Shown here piece by piece: positions 1-8,446 of a stretch of DNA of 64,000 bases. Position 1 is the first letter of the stretch. Every line of letters starts with the position of its first letter. This DNA is from Paenibacillus wynnii (lineage in GTDB: Bacteria > Bacillota > Bacilli > Paenibacillales > Paenibacillaceae): positions 16,038-80,037 of the forward strand of contig NZ_JAUSTK010000025.1 of the NCBI RefSeq assembly GCF_030812855.1, written 5' to 3'. A model generated the notes under the pieces. That model made no database searches. It was not told the DNA's origin and was given only the letters and a program-made list of their open reading frames with translations. Position numbers and translations under genes: made by a program.

Positions 1-299
1 ACCAATTTGTCTACCTTTGCCTTGTCCTCAATCTTTTGAATTATTGTAGAGAACTGTTGATCATTTTTATTTTTATTTTCCACAACCACAATAACCCGCT
101 GAGCGCTAAGACCGGCGAATTGATTCTTGACAATTACATCGGCCACTCCTGATTCACTTTGAGGATCACTGAAGCCCCCGATACTCAACTCTTCTTTTAG
201 TTTGGTACCGAATAGAAGACTTAAGACAAGCAATACGACCCATATGAGAATAACAGTCTTCGGATATACTGATGTGAATCTACCAATTCTATTAAACAT
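1..299 (-). CDS. MMPL-family (RND superfamily) transporter, N-terminal part
   Basis: The window edge cuts this gene; only the first 99 or so codons are present. They encode a short cytoplasmic start (MFNRIGRFTSVYPKTV), one hydrophobic helix (about residues 17-32) and the beginning of an extracytoplasmic domain with GGFSDPQSES and a hydrophilic stretch rich in N and K. This layout is that of MMPL transporters, which export lipids and lipid-like metabolites in Gram-positive bacteria (family knowledge). Its ATG is 2 bp past the stop of the acyltransferase gene, so it is the fourth gene of the operon that starts at 3083. I infer that it exports the product of the upstream enzymes. Substrate cannot be told from this fragment. 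Confidence 0.75.
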   Translation of the reverse strand, partial: MFNRIGRFTSVYPKTVILIWVVLLVLSLLFGTKLKEELSIGGFSDPQSESGVADVIVKNQFAGLSAQRVIVVVENKNKNDQQFSTIIQKIEDKAKVDKL

Positions 300-301
300 A
301 A

Positions 302-994
302 TTATTCTGCCTTTCTTGTTAACGTATTCTTGTTATGCATATCCTTGACGATATCAGCGAATATCCCGCCAATATGTTCGCCTGCCTTAAGTGCTACAGG
401 ACATGTCAATGATCCTAGATAATACTTGGGTTCCTGTAGATCAAACCAGTGAAACCCCATTTTCCGCAAACCTCTCAGAACTCGACTATCCAAGCTGGCT
501 ACTGCAAAATCGTTAATCAGGGCATCTTTAAAAAGCTCTCGAAATAACATCATGATCCCCTTCGTTGTATTCACTGTCACCGCGAAACGGGCGATTTCAT
601 AGATTCTATCAATCGGTTGATGTCTATGGGTCCAGGGTGAAAGCTGAATTCCAAATTCCCGTTCAAGTGGCAGTTCACAATCTGGCAGCTTCATGATCGT
701 CCGTATAGACCCCACACATGTATTTCTATCATCTACTAATGAATAAATTGTCGTTACCGGCGCTAGTATTCGGTCTTCTTCTAACATTTGCTCTAATACT
801 TCTGAATATGAGGTTTCAAAATGATAATCTTTATGACCATAGTAAATGCCCGCCACATATTCCGTTTGTTCTGGACGATAACATCCTCTGCTAATCTCGA
901 TCGTAAGATCACCATGCTGCACTCTCTCCAATGAAAGCCCATCACGACAAACTAGCTCTCTTTCTTGAACTGCTTTTTTTATTAGTAAAGACAC
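302..994 (-). CDS. FeeM/LuxI-like GNAT-fold acyltransferase
   Basis: The protein (about 230 aa) has no signal peptide or membrane helix. The central block (CVGSIRTIMK, then LPLEREFGIQL, then RIYEIARFAV, then LDSRVLRGLRKMGFHW) resembles N-acyl amino acid synthases (FeeM) and acyl-homoserine-lactone synthases, which move a fatty acyl group from an acyl carrier onto an amino compound. The resemblance is by pattern, not by alignment. I place the start at the GTG at 994, eight bases after an AAGGAG box (1003-1008); the GTG at 1003 overlaps that box. The gene lies 3 bp after the membrane/nucleotidyltransferase gene and 2 bp before an MMPL transporter, so all are surely co-transcribed. Likely product: an acylated small molecule or lipid. 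An ordinary GNAT acetyltransferase is the alternative. Confidence 0.6.
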   Translation of the reverse strand: MSLLIKKAVQERELVCRDGLSLERVQHGDLTIEISRGCYRPEQTEYVAGIYYGHKDYHFETSYSEVLEQMLEEDRILAPVTTIYSLVDDRNTCVGSIRTIMKLPDCELPLEREFGIQLSPWTHRHQPIDRIYEIARFAVTVNTTKGIMMLFRELFKDALINDFAVASLDSRVLRGLRKMGFHWFDLQEPKYYLGSLTCPVALKAGEHIGGIFADIVKDMHNKNTLTRKAE

Positions 995-1006
995 TTTATT
1001 CACTCC

Positions 1007-2296
1007 TTATGAAGTCCTTGACAGGTTTTCGTGCTTCTCAAGAGAGAGGAGTCTGCTATTACTGTATACATAGGTAACTCCATTAATTTCGATGTGCTCG
1101 TTCTCCTTTTTGATGTATGAATCTTTTAGGATTTCAATAATTTTGGTTACGGTGGCACTGGTCATGTTCTTGGCTCCTGCACGAATAGCTGTGGCTGAGA
1201 CATTGTCTTTACGAACAATTGCGTAAGGCCAAACACCGATCGACTCGTCATAGATGGCACGAACAAGCATCCCCCCATGATCGCTGCCGTGTAGTCCGTG
1301 TATACGCTCACCAGGATGCATCTCTTTGATCTTGTTTATAACAGCATAAAAACCATCCGCTTCATACTCATTTGGAAAATAAACCACCTCAACTTGATCC
1401 TTCATGTCCCAATCATCCACACTTGCTTTGAGCATAGCTAACCGATTCTCAACCTCGTAAAACTTATTCCCCGTTGGAAAATAATCAATATGTGCGTCTG
1501 CTTTTTCTGTCCGTTCATATATCCGAATACCATTCTCCATCTTGGCGATACGAATAATTCCATTATGTAATAATTTACCATGCATACGAGGGACAACTGT
1601 GGGATGAATATATACCTTCGTAAGCTTACGTTCCTCAATGAATCGCTGAATGATTAACATATGTGTTTTGTGGACTGGATTGAATGTGCCAAAAAATACG
1701 CCAATCCCGCCTTTTGGAGCAACTAGACACATCACATCGGTGATAAGACTATATACGGAACCGATAAAACCAAGTACAACGCCCATGACAATAAAAACAT
1801 ACTGAATCCAAACGATTCCCATCGACGCCAATGCGCTGATAATTACATTCGAGCCTAATGCAAACGTAACATTCTTATAGTGATTACCATAATCCCGATT
1901 TGCCAGTGAGATCGCCAAGTACTGCATACCTTGAGAAGAGAAAGTAGTCAGAGCCACTGCCCCGAACAACCCTCCAATGATATCCAGATCTTCGCTCTTA
2001 ATAATATTTCCTTTCAGCAGCATAAAAAGGATAAACATATTGAATCCATATTGCCAGACAAAACGAATGAATTTACCTATAAACATCTTGCCCGTATTAA
2101 GTACACCATAACGTTCGAACCATTCACTTATTTTAGTATAGTAGGGTAGAAAAGCAGCAACTACGAGCGCTACCGTAATAAGATATGGACTACTCCACCT
2201 AGTGCTTGCTAAAGCATAGGTAACATACATGGCCCCCCCTAAAATAATTGCGAGTCTTGTATAAAAACTCTTCATATAAGCTAAAAATGTATTCAC
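1007..2296 (-). CDS. Membrane protein fused to a nucleotidyltransferase (HIGH-superfamily) domain
   Basis: Residues 1 to about 190 are very hydrophobic and hold about five to six membrane helices. Near residue 198 a Rossmann-type cytidylyl/adenylyltransferase begins, with GVFFGTFNPVHKTH, which matches the G-x-F-x-P-x-H-x-x-H motif that binds the nucleotide in NadD and CoaD-like enzymes. Near residue 367 VSATAIRAG matches the ISSTxIR motif of the same family. The transferase domain should face the cytoplasm. GTG start at 2296 follows AAGGGAG with 8 bp spacing; ATG at 2275 is possible. It is second in the operon, 25 bp after the metallo-hydrolase. Membrane anchoring next to a presumed acyltransferase and a lipid-type exporter suggests a nucleotide-activated membrane substrate, which is inference. 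I do not know a named family with this fusion. Confidence 0.7.
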   Translation of the reverse strand: MNTFLAYMKSFYTRLAIILGGAMYVTYALASTRWSSPYLITVALVVAAFLPYYTKISEWFERYGVLNTGKMFIGKFIRFVWQYGFNMFILFMLLKGNIIKSEDLDIIGGLFGAVALTTFSSQGMQYLAISLANRDYGNHYKNVTFALGSNVIISALASMGIVWIQYVFIVMGVVLGFIGSVYSLITDVMCLVAPKGGIGVFFGTFNPVHKTHMLIIQRFIEERKLTKVYIHPTVVPRMHGKLLHNGIIRIAKMENGIRIYERTEKADAHIDYFPTGNKFYEVENRLAMLKASVDDWDMKDQVEVVYFPNEYEADGFYAVINKIKEMHPGERIHGLHGSDHGGMLVRAIYDESIGVWPYAIVRKDNVSATAIRAGAKNMTSATVTKIIEILKDSYIKKENEHIEINGVTYVYSNSRLLSLEKHENLSRTS

Positions 2297-2321
2297 TCCT
2301 ACAACTCCCTTTCAAATATAT

Positions 2322-3083
2322 TTAACTTACTTTAATCCACAGACCTTGATCGACTACGTTAAATCCCATGCCGGTAACCTGATCCTCAGTTGTTGTATAA
2401 TGGGAAAAATCATTGATATGTATTGGAATTACAGTAGAAGGCTTCAACTGTTCCACCATCCTGTTAAGCATAACAACAGACATCGTTAAAGGGCCTCCGA
2501 ATTTATCAGGGGAAACTTCTCCAAGATTAGCAATCATCAAGTCTATGGGCCCAAGTTCGCTAACCATGTTCACAATCCGAGGATGAAATACAGTATCTGA
2601 AGTTATGTATATCGTGCGTTTCTCTTCGCCTTTGGTTATCCGTATGAAGTAACCGTTCACTCTGCCTACCATACTGCGCATAATAAAGTTATTTCCGTGA
2701 TATGCCGGTATTGTAGTTACCTCAATGACATATCCGTCTTTATTCAATACCTTCGTGTCATTCCAATCCACAGTGAGCACTTCCTTGTGATTGGCGAATA
2801 GAGCTTCTGCTTTCTTATGCGTGACTATAGTCGAGTCTTCTGCGATACTTCGAATGCCATAGTCATCAATGTGATCTTCGTGAACATGTGTAATTAGCCA
2901 AATATTGACCTGATCCAATAGTTCTTGTTCATAGATAGGCGGTCTGACTCGAACACTTGAAAAAGACTTAAACTGATATTCCGTACCTTCAGGACTTAAC
3001 GCAGGATCGCAGGATATGAGTAGATCTTGATCCATTTTCAGAACAAAACAAGCCCCTCCGACATGATAAAATTGCATTTCCAT
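2322..3083 (-). CDS. UlaG/NAPE-PLD-like metallo-beta-lactamase-fold hydrolase
   Basis: A 253-aa soluble protein with the full metal site of the fold: THVHEDHID (HxHxDH) near residue 65, an Asp in TSDTVF, and a late His in IPIHINDFSHY. The start VGGACFVLKMDQDLLISCDPALS is typical of UlaG-type hydrolases, a group that also includes lactonases and the phospholipase-D-like N-acylethanolamine enzymes. It is the first gene of the four-gene operon and faces the LytTR regulator. Given the FeeM-like acyltransferase downstream, a role in trimming or opening an acylated lipid or lactone is plausible but is inference. The start ATG has a somewhat distant AAGGGA box (12 bp). Confidence 0.75.
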   Translation of the reverse strand: MEMQFYHVGGACFVLKMDQDLLISCDPALSPEGTEYQFKSFSSVRVRPPIYEQELLDQVNIWLITHVHEDHIDDYGIRSIAEDSTIVTHKKAEALFANHKEVLTVDWNDTKVLNKDGYVIEVTTIPAYHGNNFIMRSMVGRVNGYFIRITKGEEKRTIYITSDTVFHPRIVNMVSELGPIDLMIANLGEVSPDKFGGPLTMSVVMLNRMVEQLKPSTVIPIHINDFSHYTTTEDQVTGMGFNVVDQGLWIKVS

Positions 3084-3149
3084 AAACTTGTGTCATCCCT
3101 TCTAAGCTCAGCTTAACTTCTATATATAATATATATCTAAATATGGATA

Positions 3150-3195
3150 AATAACGGAAATTGTCTTCAATAGAAGGAAAATCGCCCTAAACGGT
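3150..3195 (-). promoter_or_regulatory. Possible LytTR-type direct repeats upstream of the operon
   Basis: On the minus strand ACCGTTTAG (3187-3195) fits the general LytTR half-site pattern, and TCCGTTATT (3150-3158) fits it with one mismatch. Their 37-bp spacing is wider than the usual 21-22 bp. An inverted repeat AACATT-N8-AATGTT (3206-3225) lies just upstream of the regulator gene. AT-rich sequence around 3121-3138 could hold the -10 region of the operon. Weak evidence; the position between a LytTR gene and its likely target is the main argument. Confidence 0.3.
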
Positions 3196-3242
3196 CGAAA
3201 GTTGTAACATTGAGGTAATAATGTTTGAAAAGGGGAACGTAA

Positions 3243-4001
3243 ATGAGTACATATACCTGCATTATTGCTGAGGATCAGCCAGCTTATCGAAGCCAATTAA
3301 TGCTTTATGCCCAGCAGCAAGAATTAGTACTTATGGATGCCGTAGGAACAGGTAAGGCTCTGATAGAAAGTGCGATGGAACATGGACCGGATTTAATCAT
3401 TACAGATATAAGCTTGCCAAAAATGGATGGTCTGACAGCCTGCAAACAACTTATAAAGCAAGGATTGGATTCGCAGATCATAATCATTTCTGCCTCATCC
3501 GAACCGTTTCATTACAGTCAGGGATTTGAGATAGGATCTGTCGATTACATCAATAAACCCATTACTCCGGATCGCTTTGAACGTGCCATTCAGCGTGCTA
3601 AATATAAAATAGATGAGCAACGTCTCATCAAACGACTTCGGCATGTTGAAGAAAATATAATCCGTGTCAAACAAAGATACAGAGATATTAGCATTAATGA
3701 AGGGAATATCCTGTTCGCAGAAAAAATAGACAAGAGGGTGTTTCAGTTACATTTGGTAGAGAATACGGTTATTGAAACAACTACTAACCTGGAACAAATT
3801 AAAAATCAGTGCTCTGAACAAATCTTCCAGCCCCATCGGAGCTACCTGATCAATATTTCTCACATCCAGACGGTTCAGCCTGATCCGATTCTTCCAGGTA
3901 ATTATGAAATTATTTATATGAAACAAGATAAGACGATACCTCTTACTAGGCGAAACTACCCTGCCTTTATGCAGTTGTGTAAACTTAAGAAAAAACCGTA
4001 G
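3243..4001 (+). CDS. LytTR-family response regulator
   Basis: Residues 1-120 form a receiver domain: acidic pair EDQ near residue 10, phospho-acceptor Asp in LIITDISLPKMDG, and the conserved Lys in INKPI. Residues about 150-250 form a LytTR DNA-binding domain (IDKRVFQLHLVENTVIETTT, then QPHRSYLINISHIQTV, then IPLTRRNYP). Proteins of this type control peptide and small-molecule signalling operons by binding direct repeats upstream of promoters. It is divergent from the metallo-hydrolase operon and ends 60 bp from the end of the large kinase gene, which points its way, so kinase, regulator and operon form one locus. RBS AGGGGA precedes the ATG. Confidence 0.9.
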   Translation: MSTYTCIIAEDQPAYRSQLMLYAQQQELVLMDAVGTGKALIESAMEHGPDLIITDISLPKMDGLTACKQLIKQGLDSQIIIISASSEPFHYSQGFEIGSVDYINKPITPDRFERAIQRAKYKIDEQRLIKRLRHVEENIIRVKQRYRDISINEGNILFAEKIDKRVFQLHLVENTVIETTTNLEQIKNQCSEQIFQPHRSYLINISHIQTVQPDPILPGNYEIIYMKQDKTIPLTRRNYPAFMQLCKLKKKP

Positions 4002-4020
4002 TTATATTTATATAAAAAAA

Positions 4021-4052
4021 GAGCATAGACCGTTAAGGCGGTCGATATGCTC
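4021..4052 (-). terminator. Terminator of the hybrid kinase gene
   Basis: GAGCATA and GACCG pair with CGGTC and TATGCTC around a 6-base loop, followed on the minus strand by seven or more U. It sits between the convergent ends of the regulator and the kinase. Confidence 0.8.
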
Positions 4053-4060
4053 CTCTTGAT

Positions 4061-7000
4061 TTAACTGATATTCCGTAAGTTGTCTGCGTAACACGGAATT
4101 TCAATGTGTAATTGAGAACTTTGTCCCGTTGAAAAGGTTGCCCGAATGGATCCTCCCACAGAGATTAACGCATCCTTTGCTGCGGCCAACCCCATCCCGT
4201 GTCCCGAAAATTCCGTTACGGCTGCACTGGTGGTTAACCCTTCTGTAAATATCCAATCCACAATCTCCTCTTCGCTGAGTTCATGAGCTTGCTGTTCTGA
4301 AGTAATCTTGCGTTGCACCATAAGTCTGCGAATGGCTTTCGTATCCATTCCGCGACCATCATCTTGTACACATAATGCCAAAAACCCGGGTTTTAAAGAT
4401 TGCTCAAGCTTGAATTTTATAGTACCTATTGAATTTTTTCCGATGCGGGAACGTTCATCGGGCAATTCGATTCCATGTTCGATAGCATTGTGTAAAAGGT
4501 GAATTAAAACCTCACTTAACACCTGAGTTGCTGTGGAATCCAATGTTATCTCCGTCTCTTCCAACGGCAGCAATTGAATGATTTTACCTCGTCTTTCTGC
4601 TAACATCATTACATATTCCTTGTATCCAAGAATTAGAGTATGGAGAGGTTGGGATTTCTTGTCTTTTTGTGCAAACCATTCACCTAACATAGTTTGGATC
4701 CAAGTGAATTCTTCATTCGCCATATGCAATAGTTTTAGGGACTTTGCATTGGATCGATATCCGTTTTTTTGTTTAATAGAACTATGTATCCGTTGATAAC
4801 AATAAGATTCCATCTCATTTAAATACGCTGAGATACGCTGCATATGTAAGAATGTGAAGTTCCCTTTTAAGGAATGAATCCGCTTGTACAAACTCTTCAC
4901 CATTGAATCAGATGATCCTTCATTCAGGGTCTGGAACTCAAGAAGTATTCGTTCATATTGGTCAATGATCTCCACTACTAAATAGGGACGAGACGACACC
5001 TGAGTCATTATTTTCAGTGCGTTCTGCTCATGTTCCAACTGGCGGGATAATTGCTGTTGTTCGGTTATATTCGTTAGAACAATCATACATCTTCTTACCC
5101 GGTCTTTCATTTCACGTATATAAAACCTATAATCAATCCGATACACTTCATCTTCAAGAGTTGTCTCCTGGGGTAGCAAATCAATGAAAGGGTTCATATC
5201 CTCCAAAGATTGACCTGAGGAGAACAGCCTCTGAAGAAGCCACTCAAGCTTGTTGCGCTGCTCCAAATCCGTTGGAAATAATAACTCCGTCACATCAGAA
5301 CCCGCTATATTGATATCAAAAATTCGAGTACACTCCGCGCTGAATTCTTCATCAACCCTTAAACTTGCATTGAACGATAAGAACCCTTGACCTGCATAGT
5401 CTAGTAAGTTCTTAATTGCCCCTGTCCGTTCCCGTACCGTCTGTTCTATAATTTTATTGAACCCCGTTAGCTTAATATGCATCTTGATGCGGGATAGTAG
5501 TTCATTCTTGGAAAAGGGTTTAATTAAATAATCATTAGCACCCAGATTAAAGCCCGCTACCAAGTCTTGTTCCATATCCCTAGCGGTGAGCAATATAATT
5601 GGAAGCTCGTGTATGGCATAGGTTTTGCGAATTTCTTTAATCACCTGAAAGCCGGACATATTAGGCATCATCACATCTAGCAGAATTAGATCTGGTTCTA
5701 ATCCCCTCTCCAGTATTTCTAAAGCCTCCATTCCGCTGCAAGCATGCATGACAGTATAATTCTCAAATGATAAATAATTAAAAAGCACTTGAATGTTAAC
5801 CATTTCATCATCGACAACCAGAATATACAAATCTTTTTCTATTTCATTATCCTCAGGAGTCGAATGGGAAGGTGCTGTTGTGATATACGGTTCAAGCTGG
5901 TTTGAATGATACGGAATGGATTCTTTGAACAATGGGACAAATGTAGATGCGGCGTCTTCAGATTGAGTCTCTTCATCAACCGATTCATCATTGATATATA
6001 CAGGAAGTGTGAAGGTGAAGATTGAACCCACACCCACTTTGGACGTTAATCCAATACTCCCGCCATGCAATTCAATTAGTTGCTTACTGATGGACAATCC
6101 AAGCCCTGTTCCACCGAACTGATATGAGATAGATTCATCCTCTTGCTGAAAGGGATCAAATATTACCTCCCATTTGTCCTGCTGAATTCCTATTCCTGTA
6201 TCCGACACAGAAATTTCCATCCAGTCTCCGTTAATCCTAGTATTCACTTGGATGCATCCGGACTCCGTGAATTTAATAGCATTTCCAATTAAGTTATATA
6301 AAATTTGCTGAACCCTATTGTCATCTGCTTTAACAAGCGGCAAATTGCTACTTGCTTCATTAATGAACACCAAAGACTTCGTACCTACTAACGACTTACA
6401 TATACTAATAACAAGATCAATCTCATCTTTCATTCTAACGGGTTTGAACTGCAGCAGTACTTCATTATAACGAAGCTTAGTAAAGTCAAGAATATCGTTG
6501 ACCATTTTGGTCAGCCGTTTTCCGCTAAGTATTATCCAAGCTAAGTTATTGCTGATTTCCTTATTAACAGGCCCACAAACCCCGTCCATAAGTGATTCTG
6601 AAATACCAACCATACCGTTAAGAGGGGTACGTAGTTCATGAGAGGTACGGGCAAGAAACTCATCTTTCATTTTGTTCATTTGTAAAAGCATTTCATTTTG
6701 CTTCTTCAGCTTATTTAAGTAGATTTTGTTATGTTCATAGACTTCCTGAAATCTTCCTAACATTATGAGACCAAAAGTAACGACAAGACAAAACAGCGCC
6801 CACTCAATCGAGGAAGTCATTAAACTCTCGCCAAAAGGTAATAGATCAGATGGAATAGAGATGAAAGACCACATAAATTCTGCAATACGACCCTTTATAC
6901 AAATTAAGGTGAATAATAATATACCGATATATAATACCTTCTGCTCTTTTTGGTTGTTCTTATGTAAATAATGAAACAAAATAGGCATTACGATTGCGAA

Positions 7001-7960
7001 ACATAGGAGTATAAACAAAGAATCGATATCGTAAACTTTATATTGTATTAAGTATTTAGGGTTTATACAGGAGACAATTATAACCGCGATAAATATCAGA
7101 AGACTGATCCGTTTAAGCCAGCAGATAACTTTACGATAGGGTCCCTCATAAATATATTCAATAAATTGCAGAAATAAAAACATGATGCTGAATACCGCAA
7201 TGATGTTTAGATAGTAATCAAAAAACGGTAAATTCCATATAAACTTTGATTGCACTTGCTGAGTGATAATGATTGCACTTGCGCTCATGGCGAACATGGA
7301 AAAGTATAAAAATCCACGCTCTCTCCGATTCTTCCAATATAAAAGCATGGACAGCATACTTAGAAACATAAAAATAATACTAATTATATACTTGTGAGCA
7401 TCAGCAAGAATAAGACCAAAAATGATACTTTCCCCATTACCAAACAACATAGTTGAACTGAGGCCTATCGGATCATAAGTAGAATAGATACGAAAATATA
7501 TAGTTTTACCCATCATTTCCTTCGGTATCGAAATAAAATGTGATGGATAAGCCATTAATTTATCAGGATTATTCCAATCTCCAAATTGATGGAAAAGCTG
7601 ATGATCAACATATATTTCAAAAATATCGAGTGAACGATACAGAAATAAATGCGGATCTTCCCAATCCCCTTCGGGAAGTTTGATCTTCATCCATACATAA
7701 TTTCTGCCTTGGCGCTCTTTTGCGGATAATTTATCGGTCGTTTTACGATTCCAATCCTTTGATTGTTCTTCAAAGGTCCAGCTGGGTTCCCCTTGCTCAT
7801 TAAATGCCGAATCGCCAAATCGGTATTGAAAACCTTTATTTAGGTTTACGTATGGCCTGGAATTTTCTTGATGATACATGAGAAGATAAATTGAGCTGTC
7901 TAACAATATAACAGCGAAAAAACAAATTGCAATAAATAGGTACATCTTCGGCTTACCCAA
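4061..7960 (-). CDS. 7TMR-DISM hybrid histidine kinase with receiver, HPt and second CheA-like ATPase
   Basis: About 1,300 aa. Residues 1-25: membrane helix; about 40-175: extracytoplasmic DISMED2-like domain; about 180-410: seven-helix 7TMR-DISM block; about 430-500: HisKA with the phospho-His in SHELRTPLNG (about 444); about 540-660: HATPase_c with NLIGNAIKF and DTGIGI; about 710-830: receiver with Asp in LILLDVMMPN (about 758); about 1000-1070: HPt-like helices with HSLKGNF (about 1031); about 1150-1290: a second ATPase of CheA type (HNAIEHGIELPDER, DDGRGMD, SGHGMGLAA). So one chain carries two kinase modules. 7TMR-DISM sensors are thought to bind small ligands outside the cell. TTG at 7960 has the best spacing (7 bp) from AAGGGGG; GTG at 7966 is almost on top of it. 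It probably signals to the LytTR regulator at 3243. Confidence 0.85.
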   Translation of the reverse strand: MGKPKMYLFIAICFFAVILLDSSIYLLMYHQENSRPYVNLNKGFQYRFGDSAFNEQGEPSWTFEEQSKDWNRKTTDKLSAKERQGRNYVWMKIKLPEGDWEDPHLFLYRSLDIFEIYVDHQLFHQFGDWNNPDKLMAYPSHFISIPKEMMGKTIYFRIYSTYDPIGLSSTMLFGNGESIIFGLILADAHKYIISIIFMFLSMLSMLLYWKNRRERGFLYFSMFAMSASAIIITQQVQSKFIWNLPFFDYYLNIIAVFSIMFLFLQFIEYIYEGPYRKVICWLKRISLLIFIAVIIVSCINPKYLIQYKVYDIDSLFILLCFAIVMPILFHYLHKNNQKEQKVLYIGILLFTLICIKGRIAEFMWSFISIPSDLLPFGESLMTSSIEWALFCLVVTFGLIMLGRFQEVYEHNKIYLNKLKKQNEMLLQMNKMKDEFLARTSHELRTPLNGMVGISESLMDGVCGPVNKEISNNLAWIILSGKRLTKMVNDILDFTKLRYNEVLLQFKPVRMKDEIDLVISICKSLVGTKSLVFINEASSNLPLVKADDNRVQQILYNLIGNAIKFTESGCIQVNTRINGDWMEISVSDTGIGIQQDKWEVIFDPFQQEDESISYQFGGTGLGLSISKQLIELHGGSIGLTSKVGVGSIFTFTLPVYINDESVDEETQSEDAASTFVPLFKESIPYHSNQLEPYITTAPSHSTPEDNEIEKDLYILVVDDEMVNIQVLFNYLSFENYTVMHACSGMEALEILERGLEPDLILLDVMMPNMSGFQVIKEIRKTYAIHELPIILLTARDMEQDLVAGFNLGANDYLIKPFSKNELLSRIKMHIKLTGFNKIIEQTVRERTGAIKNLLDYAGQGFLSFNASLRVDEEFSAECTRIFDINIAGSDVTELLFPTDLEQRNKLEWLLQRLFSSGQSLEDMNPFIDLLPQETTLEDEVYRIDYRFYIREMKDRVRRCMIVLTNITEQQQLSRQLEHEQNALKIMTQVSSRPYLVVEIIDQYERILLEFQTLNEGSSDSMVKSLYKRIHSLKGNFTFLHMQRISAYLNEMESYCYQRIHSSIKQKNGYRSNAKSLKLLHMANEEFTWIQTMLGEWFAQKDKKSQPLHTLILGYKEYVMMLAERRGKIIQLLPLEETEITLDSTATQVLSEVLIHLLHNAIEHGIELPDERSRIGKNSIGTIKFKLEQSLKPGFLALCVQDDGRGMDTKAIRRLMVQRKITSEQQAHELSEEEIVDWIFTEGLTTSAAVTEFSGHGMGLAAAKDALISVGGSIRATFSTGQSSQLHIEIPCYADNLRNIS

Positions 7961-8100
7961 CCACACGCCCCCTTAAGTTACAGTATTTCTCACAAAACCC
8001 ATCTTGAATAATATAAAGATAATATTAACATATATCCAGAATTAGCCTGTGATAAAATACTCTTATAATCCGGTTTAAGCCGTATTTCCTTCCACAGCAA

Positions 8101-8143
8101 AAAGGCACAGGTTGCAAAGTAAGTCTTTGCAACCTGTGCCTTT
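8101..8143 (-). terminator. Perfect 19-bp hairpin terminator
   Basis: Arms 8101-8119 and 8125-8143 are exactly complementary with a 5-base loop. It lies just after the yuzB stop and before the kinase promoter. A/T runs on both sides allow termination in both directions. Confidence 0.85.
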
Positions 8144-8164
8144 TCTGATCCATACTTCCAATAT

Positions 8165-8404
8165 TCATTCCTGAACAGCGGGCTGCTTGACGAAGGGTTC
8201 TGCCTTCTTAAGCACTTCATCCTCAGTCGGAGCGCTGATATACCGACCATTGATATAGACAAACGGCCGTTTACCGCAAGGACCGCAATAGGATATACAT
8301 CCGGTCTTAATCTCTGCATCAGGAGCCATCTTACGGAGCTTTGGCAGTATGGTTTTCATCTTGATGTGATTACATTCGTCGCAAATACGTATATCGTTAG
8401 CCAT
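8165..8404 (-). CDS. yuzB: YuzB-like DUF1450 protein
   Basis: A 79-aa protein with four to five cysteines in the pattern CDEC near the start and GCISYCGPCG in the middle, followed by FVYINGRYISAPTEDE. This is the DUF1450/YuzB family of small thioredoxin-like or ferredoxin-like proteins found across Bacillales; the cysteines suggest metal or Fe-S binding, but function is not known. AGAAGG lies 9 bp before the ATG. It is next to an A-type carrier-like gene in the same direction, with about 40 bp between them, so the two may be co-transcribed. A longer reading frame at 7990-8319 overlaps it and is a shadow. Confidence 0.85.
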   Translation of the reverse strand: MANDIRICDECNHIKMKTILPKLRKMAPDAEIKTGCISYCGPCGKRPFVYINGRYISAPTEDEVLKKAEPFVKQPAVQE

Positions 8405-8446
8405 GGAGCAAACCTTCTTTATGTCCTTAGATTCTTGGGCGAGACC

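Noticed and set aside
7990..8319. 109-aa reading frame overlapping yuzB
   Set aside because: It overlaps a conserved gene in another frame and runs through a perfect terminator hairpin; no RBS or known motif.
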